From: Pseudomonadota bacterium
GTDB taxonomy: Bacteria; Pseudomonadota; Alphaproteobacteria; Rhizobiales; Xanthobacteraceae
Direction: 5' to 3'
DNA length: 13,594 bases
Assembly (NCBI GenBank): GCA_023423415.1
Contig: JAFAFP010000231.1
Coordinates: forward strand, 1-13,594
In this document: in pieces, positions 6,443 through 13,594 of the stretch
Position numbering within the stretch: position 1 is the first letter of the stretch
Layout of the letters: the number at the start of each line of letters is the position of its first letter
The notes under the pieces: model-generated
The model's input: the letters and a program-made list of their open reading frames with translations, nothing else
Database searches by the model: none
What the model was told of the DNA's origin: nothing
Program-made: the position numbers and the translations under genes

Positions 6443-7027
6443 ATGGCGAAGACGAAGAAAAAGAAGAGCAGCGATCCGATTCTGGCGGCGGGTGGCATTG
6501 TCACCCGCGGACGCTCGAAGCCGGTATTTGCCGTGGTGCGGTTGCGTCGTCAGAAGAGTTGGGTGCTTCCGAAGGGCAAGCTGAACAAGGATGAAACGGC
6601 CATCGCGGCTGCAAAGCGCGAGGTGATCGAGGAAACAGGTCACGACGTTGCGGTTCAGCACTATCTTGGTTCGCTCAACTACATCACCTCCGGCCGGCCG
6701 AAGTCCGTCAGGTTCTGGCACATGGAGGCGAGCCGCCAGCCCGTCGCCAAGCTCATGAAGGATGTCAGCGCGGTTCGATGGCTGCCATTGGACCAGGCCA
6801 TCAAGAAATTGACGCACGACCGCGAGCGGGAATTCCTTGCTGAGTTCGGCGTGAAAGTGCGCGAACACTTGCACGCTGCTAAGGAGGAAAGTGCGCGCGA
6901 GAAGGCCAAGACCGGCGATCTGTTCTCGGGACGGCGCGCGCACGACCAGAGCGGGGTTCGCCATCGGGTCGGTTATTCGGGTCCGAAGGACGTCATACAG
7001 TTCCTGTGGCGCTGGCTTCGGCGGTGA
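6443..7027 (+). CDS. NUDIX hydrolase
   Basis: This 194-residue cytoplasmic protein has a full NUDIX box from Gly45 to His67 in the pattern G-x5-E-x7-RE-U-x-EE-x-G (KGKLNKDE, AAAKREVIEETGH). The last position is His instead of the usual aliphatic residue. The box follows WVLPKGK, typical of the MutT/diphosphoinositol-polyphosphate or ApnA hydrolase branch. NUDIX enzymes hydrolyse nucleoside diphosphates linked to another moiety, with the REUxEE glutamates binding Mg2+; the substrate cannot be told here. The N-terminus is Lys-rich (MAKTKKKKSS). The C-terminus (about 145-194) is longer than in minimal NUDIX proteins and basic. The upstream 209-base gap contains no strong Shine-Dalgarno or promoter that I can support. 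Confidence 0.9.
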   Translation: MAKTKKKKSSDPILAAGGIVTRGRSKPVFAVVRLRRQKSWVLPKGKLNKDETAIAAAKREVIEETGHDVAVQHYLGSLNYITSGRPKSVRFWHMEASRQPVAKLMKDVSAVRWLPLDQAIKKLTHDREREFLAEFGVKVREHLHAAKEESAREKAKTGDLFSGRRAHDQSGVRHRVGYSGPKDVIQFLWRWLRR

Positions 7028-7174
7028 ACAAAGTCCTGCGCAGGCTGGTGAAATGTCCGCCTGTCGTTCATCATGGATTCAACTATGAACGTCACAGTTT
7101 GGTATGGCGGCCCGGCAACGGGCAGCCCAAGACGCGGCCGAACTGCCGCGACCTATTCCTGCGGAGGTTCAGAC

Positions 7175-7498
7175 ATGCGGAAATCCATCCTGGCTGCGAC
7201 GACTGTTGCGGTACTGGCGGCCGCGTCGGTCGCATCGCCGACGCCCGCCGAGGCTCGCCGCGACGGCGCTGTTGCCGCCGGAATCATCGGAGGTCTGGCG
7301 GCTGGCGCCATTATCGGCAGTGCTGCCAATCCCTATTACGGCGGCTACGGCTATTATCCGGGTTACGTCGGTTATCCCGCGCCGGTTTATGCACCGGGAC
7401 CGGCTTACTACGGGCCGCCTCCCGGCTGTGTGATTCGCCGGCAGAAGGTGTGGGACGGTTATGCGTGGCGCTGGCAACGGATCCGGGTCTGCCACTAG
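7175..7498 (+). CDS. Small secreted Gly/Tyr/Pro-rich protein, CX20C type (copy 1)
   Basis: This 107-residue protein starts at ATG 7175 with GGAGG 7 bases upstream; the longer open frame to 7073 has no signal and is rejected. The signal peptide (1-27, ending PAEA) is followed by a glycine-zipper-like stretch, GAVAAGIIGGLAAGAIIGSAA (31-51). A Tyr/Gly/Pro linker follows (YYGGYGYYPGY, then AYYGPP). The C-terminal module is Cys85-x20-Cys106 containing WDGY and WR-W-R residues. It is a paralogue of the next gene: the same cleavage position (after Ala27), zipper, PAYYGPP element and CX20C module. The zipper suggests membrane insertion or oligomerisation and the Cys pair a disulfide-bonded module. 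The function is unknown. Confidence 0.75.
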   Translation: MRKSILAATTVAVLAAASVASPTPAEARRDGAVAAGIIGGLAAGAIIGSAANPYYGGYGYYPGYVGYPAPVYAPGPAYYGPPPGCVIRRQKVWDGYAWRWQRIRVCH

Positions 7499-7581
7499 AA
7501 GAACTACAGTCGTAAACCTCTCCGGAATCGCGCTCTTTTAAATGTGGTCCGCGTCTTGTGATAGCGGGCATAAGCACATCA

Positions 7582-7596
7582 AATTTGCGACAAATT
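7582..7596. repeat. Short palindrome upstream of copy 2
   Basis: AATTTG-CGA-CAAATT is a perfect 6-bp inverted repeat with a 3-base centre, in the gap between the two secreted paralogues and about 100 bp upstream of the second start codon. It may be an operator, although its short arms leave room for chance. No -10 or -35 pair next to it is convincing. Confidence 0.35.
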
Positions 7597-7695
7597 ACGG
7601 TGAGACGCTGTGTCGTGTAAGGTTTAGTGGCTAGTCTGTGCAACCAAGGGCTGCGAGTCCGGTTGGTTCCAGCCGCGCCCCAGAGGAGAACATTC

Positions 7696-7992
7696 ATGAG
7701 GAAGTGGTTTATCGCGCTCGTCGCTGCTTTGGCGATCGCAGGTTCGGCCGTGACCCTGCCGGGTGAAGCCAATGCCGGCAGCCGCGGCGGAGCCGTTGCC
7801 GCAGGTGTGCTGGGTGGCATTGCTGCCGGTGCGATCATCGCCGGTGCAGCGGCTCCGTATTACTATGCTCCCCCGCCGCCCCCGGTTTATTACGCCCCGG
7901 CTCCGGCCTATTACGGCCCGCCGTGCCGCTGGGTGAAAGAGCGTTTCTGGGACGGCTATTATTGGCGCGTGCGTCGCGTTCAGGTTTGCTGA
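7696..7992 (+). CDS. Small secreted Gly/Tyr/Pro-rich protein, CX20C type (copy 2)
   Basis: This 98-residue protein starts at ATG 7696 with AGAGGAGAA upstream. The signal peptide ends at ANA (Ala27), as in copy 1. The mature part has RGGAVAAGVLGGIAAGAII (30-48), then a Tyr/Pro linker (APPPPPVYYAPAPAYYGPP) and the module Cys77-x20-Cys98, which ends the protein. Aligned on the first Cys, the two copies keep W at +8, D +9, G +10, Y +11, W +13, R +14, R +17, V +20 and C +21. The gene is 197 bp downstream of copy 1 and followed by a strong terminator. The linker here is Pro-rich where copy 1 is Gly/Tyr-rich. The function is unknown; an envelope or surface role is inferred from the signal peptide. 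Confidence 0.75.
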   Translation: MRKWFIALVAALAIAGSAVTLPGEANAGSRGGAVAAGVLGGIAAGAIIAGAAAPYYYAPPPPPVYYAPAPAYYGPPCRWVKERFWDGYYWRVRRVQVC

Positions 7993-8017
7993 TCTGACGC
8001 CATCCTTGAGTTTACAG

Positions 8018-8054
8018 AGCCCGGCGGTGCGAAAGCCCGCCGGGCTTCTTTTTA
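8018..8054 (+). terminator. Rho-independent terminator of the secreted-paralogue block
   Basis: AGCCCGGCGG (8018-8027) pairs perfectly with CCGCCGGGCT (8037-8046) around a 9-base loop, followed by TCTTTTT (8047-8053) on the plus strand. It lies 25 bp after the copy-2 stop and just before the convergent transglycosylase gene. The minus-strand side has no T-run, so it acts mainly in the plus direction. Confidence 0.85.
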
Positions 8055-8058
8055 TCGG

Positions 8059-9294
8059 CTATCGAACGGCCTGCATCCGCTCGGCCAAAGCGCGCGATGG
8101 CCAGCAATCCAGCGGCAGACCGCTCGCCTTTTGATAGGCGCCCAGCGCCGCCCGCGTCTTCATCCCGGCCTTGCCGTCGATCTTGTCGCTGTAGAATCCA
8201 GCCTTGGTCAGATGACGCTGGATCGTTTCGATATAGTCGGCGCGTGCCTGTTCGATTTTGCCCCAGGGCGTCGCGAAGTTGCGGCCGCCGGCGATGCGAT
8301 CGGCGAGATGGCCGACGAACAGCGCGTAGAGGTCGGCGAAGTTGTAGCCCTTGAAGACGTAGAAGTTCTTCAGCGTCAGAAACGCCGGCCCGTTCAGGCC
8401 TGCGGGGAGGAACAGCGAGGCTTCTTCGGCAAGTTCGTCACGCGTCGGCTTGTGTATCAGCGGCACGTAACCGCGCCTGATCCATTCAGACACCGGCATT
8501 TTTGAATCGGGCTCGGCGATCGAACAATCGACATTTGCCGGCAGCTTCACCTCAAAGCCCCAGCGTTTGCCGCGATCCCATCCCTTGGCGAGAAGCTGGC
8601 TTGCTGCCGAGGCAAGCGAGTCAGGCACCGAATTCCAGATGTCGCGATGTCCGTCGCCATCTTGATCGACGGCGTATTTGAGAAAATCGGTCGGCAGGAA
8701 CTGTGTGTGCCCCATCGCGCCGGCCCATGAGGCTTTCATGTCCTTGGGGGCGACGTGTTCTTCCTCGAGGATCTTCATCGCCAGCAGCAACTCGCGCCGG
8801 AACATCTCCTTGCGGCGGCCCATATAGGCTTGCGCTGCCAGCACCTCGATCGTGCTGTAAGGCAGCTTGACGTTGCCGTAATTGGTCTCCCGTCCCCAGA
8901 TGGCAAGAACGACTGATGGCGGTACGCCGAAGCGCTTTTCGATCGATGACAGTGTCGCCTTGTGTTCGGCGGCGAGCTTCTGGCCTTGCGCCGTCAGGCG
9001 GGCGAGCGATGACTCCGACAAATATTGCTCCGGCGTGCGCTCGAACTCGGCCTGTCCGCGCGGCGCTTCTTTCGGCTTTCCGGGAATAACGAGATCGGGC
9101 AGCGACAGATTGAGTTTCAATCCGCGCGTGGCTTCATCGAACGTTCGCCCCGACACGCCGAGCGATTGCGCTTCCGGCCACAGCGACTGCAGGAACTGCC
9201 GGAATTCAGCGTCGCTTTGCGCATGTGCTGGCAAAGATCCAGCGCCAATCGCCAGCAGGATGAGGCACAGGCGAGCGGTGAGCCGGGCGATCAT
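8059..9294 (-). CDS. MltB-type lytic murein transglycosylase with peptidoglycan-binding domain
   Basis: This 411-residue protein has a classical signal peptide (1-25, cleavage after AHA; no lipobox), so it is exported to the periplasm and not lipidated. The MltB-type (SLT_2) catalytic domain spans about 28-330. The catalytic Glu is Glu136 in IWGRETNYG, with family landmarks FGVPPSVVLAI, GAMGHTQFLPTDF and the DQDGDGHRDIWN segment. A C-terminal peptidoglycan-binding domain (about 347-405) follows, with IQRHLTKAGFYSDKIDG and TRAALGAYQKASGLP. The enzyme cleaves glycan strands to form 1,6-anhydromuramoyl ends. ATG 9294 is preceded by AGAGAGAC on the minus strand. The full length and intact motifs suggest an active enzyme. 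Confidence 0.95.
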   Translation of the reverse strand: MIARLTARLCLILLAIGAGSLPAHAQSDAEFRQFLQSLWPEAQSLGVSGRTFDEATRGLKLNLSLPDLVIPGKPKEAPRGQAEFERTPEQYLSESSLARLTAQGQKLAAEHKATLSSIEKRFGVPPSVVLAIWGRETNYGNVKLPYSTIEVLAAQAYMGRRKEMFRRELLLAMKILEEEHVAPKDMKASWAGAMGHTQFLPTDFLKYAVDQDGDGHRDIWNSVPDSLASAASQLLAKGWDRGKRWGFEVKLPANVDCSIAEPDSKMPVSEWIRRGYVPLIHKPTRDELAEEASLFLPAGLNGPAFLTLKNFYVFKGYNFADLYALFVGHLADRIAGGRNFATPWGKIEQARADYIETIQRHLTKAGFYSDKIDGKAGMKTRAALGAYQKASGLPLDCWPSRALAERMQAVR

Positions 9295-9311
9295 GCGGTG
9301 AATGTCTCTCT

Positions 9312-9360
9312 AAAGCGTTTTCGAGCGAAGTGGATACCGGTTCGCGTGAAGAAAACGCGT
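9312..9360. repeat. Palindromic intergenic repeat, probably a rhizobial dispersed element
   Basis: GCGTTTTC (9315-9322) is matched by GAAAACGC (9351-9358), and inside these GCGAA (9325-9329) pairs with TTCGC (9341-9345), so the element can fold into a two-step hairpin around GTGGATACCG. The sequence AAAGCGTTTTCGAGCGAAGT and the following CCGGTTCGCGTGAAGAAAAC match a short repeat I remember in many copies in Bradyrhizobium-type genomes. It lies between the transglycosylase start and the tam terminator. Confidence 0.6.
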
Positions 9361-9366
9361 TAAAAC

Positions 9367-9417
9367 AAAAAAAGCCAGAGCCTTTCGGCTTGATGGAATC
9401 AAAGCCGGAAAGGCTCT
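9367..9417 (-). terminator. Terminator of the ettA-tam operon
   Basis: The arms AGAGCCTTTCGGCTTGAT (9377-9394) and ATCAAAGCCGGAAAGGCTCT (9398-9417) pair along 18 bp with two single-base bulges. On the minus strand the hairpin is followed by three bases and then TTTTTTT (9373-9367). The stem overlaps the tam stop codon (9416-9418). It is a strong intrinsic terminator in the tam direction. Confidence 0.85.
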
Positions 9418-10186
9418 AGCGCGTCACAACCATGAACAGGCGCGGGAAGCGCAGTAGCACCTTGCCGTCGTTTTGCGCCGGATAGGCCGCGGCGATCCGC
9501 CCCGTGTAAGCGTGCAGGAAGCTTTGGCGATATTCGGGCGTTAGCGGATCGATGAATGGGCGAAGTCCGGTGCCCTTGACCCATTCGACGATCGCTTCGG
9601 GCCCGTCGAGCGGATGCTGATAGAAGGTGTGCCAGATGTCGATGTGGGAGCAGAGCGGCTTGAGCGTATCGTAATAGGTCTGCACCGACGGCAAGTTCGC
9701 GCGGTTACGCGGATTGGCCGGAAGCAGCTTCGCATAGGGTTCTTCGTGCGCGAGCTCGCGCATCCAGACGTGCGACGGCTCGTCGAAATTGTCCGGCATC
9801 TGTACCGCCAGTGCAGCGCCTGGCTTCAGGCCTTGCAATAAACGGCACAGCACCGCGACATGATCGTGCAGCCATTGGAAGGTCGCATTCGAAAACAGCA
9901 GATCGGCGTCGGCTGGCGCCGACCACTCGTTCAGATCGGCCTGCTCGAAAGAACACTGCGGCAGCCGCTCGCGCGCCTGCCGCAACATGTCCGGCGATGA
10001 ATCGACGCCGATGATTTCGGCGTCCGGGAAACGCTCCACCAGCAATTGCGTCGAGTTACCGGGGCCGCAGCCGAGATCGTAGATCTTGCGCGCCTCAGTG
10101 AGTGGAACGTGCGCCAGCAGATCGCGCGCCGGGCGCGATCGCTGATCCTCGAACTTGAGATATTGCTGGGCGCTCCAGTCGGTCAT
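9416..10186 (-). CDS. tam: Trans-aconitate 2-methyltransferase
   Basis: This 256-residue cytoplasmic enzyme aligns along its whole length with E. coli Tam (252 aa), which methyl-esterifies trans-aconitate, a spontaneous by-product and inhibitor of the citrate cycle, using S-adenosylmethionine. Landmarks are SRPARDLL (17-24), the SAM motif I DLGCGPGNS (37-45), a VDSSPDML motif, FSNATFQWL, the signature AVQMPDNFDEPSH, WVKGTGLRPF, and the C-terminal LLRFPRLF. ATG 10186 lies 9 bp downstream of the coiled-coil gene stop and lacks its own clear Shine-Dalgarno, so it is probably translated from the ettA transcript. It ends in a strong terminator. Confidence 0.95.
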   Translation of the reverse strand: MTDWSAQQYLKFEDQRSRPARDLLAHVPLTEARKIYDLGCGPGNSTQLLVERFPDAEIIGVDSSPDMLRQARERLPQCSFEQADLNEWSAPADADLLFSNATFQWLHDHVAVLCRLLQGLKPGAALAVQMPDNFDEPSHVWMRELAHEEPYAKLLPANPRNRANLPSVQTYYDTLKPLCSHIDIWHTFYQHPLDGPEAIVEWVKGTGLRPFIDPLTPEYRQSFLHAYTGRIAAAYPAQNDGKVLLRFPRLFMVVTR

Positions 10187-10195
10187 GCGAGCGAT

Positions 10196-10396
10196 TTAAA
10201 CTTCCGCCAGTTCGAGGCGCTTCTCAATCCGCTCCACACGACCGTCCAGCCGGTCCATACGGTTGGACAGGCTTGCATACTGGCTTTCGAGAATACCAAG
10301 GCGGCCTTTCACCTCACGCATATCCTCGCGCACGGAGTCCACCGCGCCCCTGATATGAGGGAGATGTTCGAGAACAAGATTTTCAATCTCGGTCAC
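10196..10396 (-). CDS. Small coiled-coil protein between ettA and tam, unknown function
   Basis: This 66-residue protein starts at GTG (10394-10396) with GGAGG seven bases upstream on the minus strand, strong evidence that it is translated. The sequence is charged and helical, with hydrophobic residues spaced 3-4 apart: residues 20-66 read as a continuous coiled coil (DSVREDMREVKGRLGILES, then RMDRLDGRVERIEKRLELA). It has no signal, membrane segment or cysteine, so it should be cytoplasmic and oligomeric. It lies 47 bp after ettA and 9 bp before tam, hence likely one transcript. I do not recognise the family. It could be a partner of either neighbour or independent. Confidence 0.75.
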   Translation of the reverse strand: MTEIENLVLEHLPHIRGAVDSVREDMREVKGRLGILESQYASLSNRMDRLDGRVERIEKRLELAEV

Positions 10397-10443
10397 GCAA
10401 AACCTCCAAATGGCTTTCTCTGGACTTCTTTACCACAAACCTG

Positions 10444-12099
<1,656 letters not shown>

Positions 12100-12211
12100 T
12101 TCGGTGAACCCTTTGCGCAGGTATGCCCGCGCGGAATCGCGCCGGATCTTGCGATGTCTGGAGATGCGGAGCTTAAGTAGCTCTGCGAGGCGTAAAGGGC
12201 AAGGCAGGGCG

Positions 12212-12227
12212 CCTCCCGGACGGGAGG
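12212..12227. other. GC-rich hairpin in the ettA leader
   Basis: CCTCCC (12212-12217) pairs with GGGAGG (12222-12227) around a 4-base loop, extendable to 7 bp with a 2-base loop. It lies 113-128 bp upstream of the ettA start and 78 bp after the DUF1059 stop. There is no T-run on the minus side, so a leader hairpin or weak attenuator is more likely than an intrinsic terminator. The surrounding 12100-12304 gap shows no other clear element. Confidence 0.35.
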
Positions 12228-12304
12228 GAGCCGGGCGAGGCACCGGGTCACATTCCCTGTGGAAATGCGACGGAATCGTGCCCTAGAGTGATGCTCCTGG
12301 GCGA

Positions 12305-12517
12305 TCAGGCTGCGCGTTGCGGCGCTTCGAGCGGCGGCGTGCCATCCTGCATCGCGCCGCGGATCATGCTCCGCAATTCGGCATTGTCGGCATGACCATG
12401 AACCGCGACCGCGTGCTGGACGGCGGCCTCAAGCAACTCGTCTTCGGTATCGGCGCTCAGCGCGACCGTGCAATTCATTTCGCTGGGCACCGTCCGGCAA
12501 TCGATGAATTTCCGCAT
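12305..12517 (-). CDS. DUF1059-family small protein with CX8C and HX4H
   Basis: This 70-residue protein starts at ATG 12517 behind a perfect AGGAGG (12523-12528). The order of an N-terminal MRKFIDC segment, a second Cys, an acidic DTEDELLEAAV helix and the HAVAVHGH segment marks DUF1059, a family of small uncharacterised bacterial proteins. Cys7 and Cys16 with His35 and His40 (His42 next) could bind a metal ion, which is inference. There is no signal peptide or membrane helix, so it should be cytoplasmic. It lies on the same strand as ettA (205 bp downstream) but is probably its own unit. Confidence 0.75.
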   Translation of the reverse strand: MRKFIDCRTVPSEMNCTVALSADTEDELLEAAVQHAVAVHGHADNAELRSMIRGAMQDGTPPLEAPQRAA

Positions 12518-12572
12518 GAGTTCCTCCTGAGACGGTTGAACGGTCTGCGTCGGGTCTCCTGACTGCTCTCAT

Positions 12573-12578
12573 ATTTTA
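12573..12578 (-). promoter_or_regulatory. Candidate -10 box of the DUF1059 gene
   Basis: TAAAAT (12573-12578, minus strand) matches the -10 consensus in 5 of 6 bases and would give a leader of about 48 bases. The hexamer at the -35 spacing (TGTTCA) matches only 3 of 6, so the call is weak. Confidence 0.25.
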
Positions 12579-12614
12579 CGCCGGCAACGAGGTGCTGAAC
12601 AGCGGTGGCTATCT

Positions 12615-13079
12615 TCACTTCACCGGCACAACGTCCTTCGCATCGTTCGCGCCCATATAGACCGCGATCAGGCGCATCGGCTGGGTGCCGGTGTTTTCGC
12701 CGAAATGGGCGACGTCCATGGCTTCCATCAAAGCGTCGCCCTTTCGATACGTGCGCCGGCCCTTGTCGCCGTAATCGACGGTGATCTCGCCTTCGAGGAT
12801 GTAGGCGAACATCGGCACGCCGTGCTTGTGCAGGATGGTGCGCGTGCCGGGTGCGAGCGTGACGATCGAGGCATTCACATGCGCGGCGCCGGACGGATAG
12901 CGGATCGTCTCGCCGACCACCGTCGTGCCGGTGGAGAGCAACGGAATGGCGGGATAGCCCTTGGCCGCGGCAGCGCCCTCTGCCTTTGGCATGGATTGCG
13001 CGTCCTGCGCTGCGGCCGGATAGGCGGTGAGAGCAACCGCAAGCGTCGTGAATGCTGCGATGAGCAATCGATAAACCAT
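12615..13079 (-). CDS. Secreted cupin-domain protein
   Basis: This 154-residue protein starts at ATG 13079, with GGAG about 10 bases upstream. The signal peptide (1-24, cleavage near AAA-QDA) exports it to the periplasm. A single cupin domain (about 55-145) carries motif 1 as HKHGVPMFAYILEGE, with His84 and His86; the Glu expected four residues after the second His is Met90. Motif 2 keeps His125 and Asn128 in VAHFGEN. Three His ligands can still hold a metal, as seen in related exported cupins with P-x-x-Y-x-L-E-G here, so this may be normal for the subgroup. The C-terminus LIAVYMGA is typical of the family. The N-terminal mature stretch (25-55) is Ala-rich. The function is unknown. Confidence 0.85.
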   Translation of the reverse strand: MVYRLLIAAFTTLAVALTAYPAAAQDAQSMPKAEGAAAAKGYPAIPLLSTGTTVVGETIRYPSGAAHVNASIVTLAPGTRTILHKHGVPMFAYILEGEITVDYGDKGRRTYRKGDALMEAMDVAHFGENTGTQPMRLIAVYMGANDAKDVVPVK

Positions 13080-13170
13080 AGACGTTTTCTCCACGAGAGC
13101 TGTCGCCGCTCTCGCGGTCCGCAGCAATTTCTTAGGTTCTGCAATCAACGAAAAACAGAGGACGCGATTC

Positions 13171-13193
13171 GTTCTTCAAGAACAAACGAGAAC
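13171..13193. repeat. Cluster of GTTC/GAAC half-sites upstream of the cupin gene
   Basis: GTTCTT-C-AAGAAC (13171-13183) is an inverted repeat with 6-bp arms, and a further GAAC follows at 13190-13193, ten bases from the last. The cluster lies about 95-115 bp upstream of the cupin start. It may be an operator. The two GAAC copies are 6 bases apart, not the 7 of the alphaproteobacterial LexA box, so an SOS assignment is not made. Confidence 0.35.
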
Positions 13194-13240
13194 ACACCAT
13201 TGCGTATCACGGCCTTGCCGCGCGGACGCGATTGTTTGGT

Positions 13241-13276
13241 AAAAAATCAACGCCGGCGATCGGGCGGGGACCGATC
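13241..13276 (-). terminator. Weak terminator candidate after the DUF2188 gene
   Basis: GATCGG (13258-13263) pairs with CCGATC (13271-13276) around 7 bases, overlapping the DUF2188 stop. Eleven bases later on the minus strand lies TTTTTT (13246-13241). The distance from stem to T-run is longer than in typical intrinsic terminators. Confidence 0.3.
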
Positions 13277-13523
13277 AGCTCCTTGAGTCTTCGACGTCCG
13301 TTTCCGGGCGGTCGCTGCCGGATGCTGTTTCGGTGTGCCACCTGCCGTCGGCGTCTTCCCACTCGATGACCTCGGTGCGGCCGGGCACGCGCTGTTCCTG
13401 CGCAGCCTTCTTTGCAGCCTTCAGCGCCGCCGCGTGGGTCGGGAAGCTCTCCGAAAACACATCGCCGGCTTTGTATGCCCAGCCGCCGTCGTGCTGGACG
13501 ATCCTGTAGGTGACGTGAGGCAT
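13275..13523 (-). CDS. DUF2188-domain small protein
   Basis: This 82-residue protein starts at ATG 13523 (13521-13523), with only a weak Shine-Dalgarno (CAGGTCC). The frame is open upstream to 13592, but the start is chosen because HVTYRIVQHDGGWAYKAG matches the usual domain start. The DUF2188 domain (about 3-64) shows YRIVQHDGGWAY, the FPTHAAALKAAKKAAQEQ helix and the EVIEWEDADGRW strand. No signal peptide is seen, so it should be cytoplasmic. DUF2188 proteins are uncharacterised. The C-terminal 18 residues are polar and acidic. The gene lies 195 bp upstream of the cupin gene on the same strand, too far to call an operon. Confidence 0.75.
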   Translation of the reverse strand: MPHVTYRIVQHDGGWAYKAGDVFSESFPTHAAALKAAKKAAQEQRVPGRTEVIEWEDADGRWHTETASGSDRPETDVEDSRS

Positions 13524-13594
13524 GGCTGGACCTGTGCTGCTGGTGTCGCCGGGTTCACCCCCGGATTTTGCAACACGTTCGTGTCCGCGCAAGC

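Noticed and set aside
7582..7596. FixK/FNR-type site at the TTTGCGACAAA palindrome
   Set aside because: FNR/FixK sites have TTG-N8-CAA (TTGAT-N4-ATCAA); here only three bases separate TTG and CAA.
7650..7681. tRNA 3' fragment or attachment site suggested by GGTTGGTTCCAGCC near 7661
   Set aside because: No matching acceptor, anticodon or D arm upstream, and no integrase or direct repeat nearby.
13180..13193. LexA/SOS box upstream of the cupin gene
   Set aside because: The alphaproteobacterial box is GAAC-N7-GAAC (GTTC-N7-GTTC); here the spacer is 6 bases, and the downstream gene is not a damage-response gene.

Overview
The window looks like a chromosomal segment of an alphaproteobacterium, most likely of the order Rhizobiales (Hyphomicrobiales; Bradyrhizobium/Xanthobacteraceae-like). 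The basis is the high GC with matching codon use, the small exported Gly/Tyr/Pro-rich proteins, an orphan Bug-type solute receptor, and an imperfect palindrome near 9312-9360 that resembles a dispersed repeat I know from Rhizobiales genomes. There is no phage, transposase, CRISPR array, rRNA or tRNA. Most of the content is ordinary housekeeping and cell-envelope genes, and I see no coherent new multi-gene system.

Layout. (a) 1-1546, plus strand: the 3' part of a methylenetetrahydrofolate-reductase-family gene, then 10 bp later an HpcH/HpaI-type aldolase homologue with an altered active-site residue. (b) 1554-2676, minus strand, convergent with (a): a five-helix membrane protein and a membrane-anchored Cys-rich periplasmic protein, separated by a leader holding a 10-bp inverted repeat. 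(c) 2964-7992, plus strand: a lipoprotein, a PAP2 phosphatase, a small zinc-ribbon membrane protein, a Bug/TctC solute-binding protein, a second lipoprotein, a NUDIX hydrolase and two tandem paralogous small secreted proteins. The block ends at a strong terminator (8018-8054). (d) 8059-13523, minus strand: a MltB-type lytic transglycosylase; a likely operon of ettA, a 66-residue coiled-coil protein and tam, ending at a hairpin/T-run terminator (9367-9417); then a DUF1059 protein, a secreted cupin and a DUF2188 protein.

How the genes work together. Links are mostly local. The reductase and aldolase are probably co-transcribed. ettA (ribosome-associated ABC-F ATPase), the coiled-coil gene and tam (trans-aconitate methyltransferase) lie 47 and 9 bp apart and share the tam terminator. 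Many other products go to the envelope: two lipoproteins, two CX20C secreted paralogues, the Cys-rich anchored protein, the murein transglycosylase, PAP2, and the exported cupin and Bug protein. The best leads are the Asn-for-His change in the aldolase homologue, the tandem CX20C paralogues, the inverted repeat upstream of the membrane-protein gene, and the coiled-coil gene between ettA and tam.

No gene-free stretch exceeds 300 bases. The longest (2677-2963) holds a short direct repeat and a symmetric GGAAC/GTTCC pair. Start codons were chosen from ribosome-binding sites and signal peptides. Motif assignments come from reading the sequence; no database search was run.
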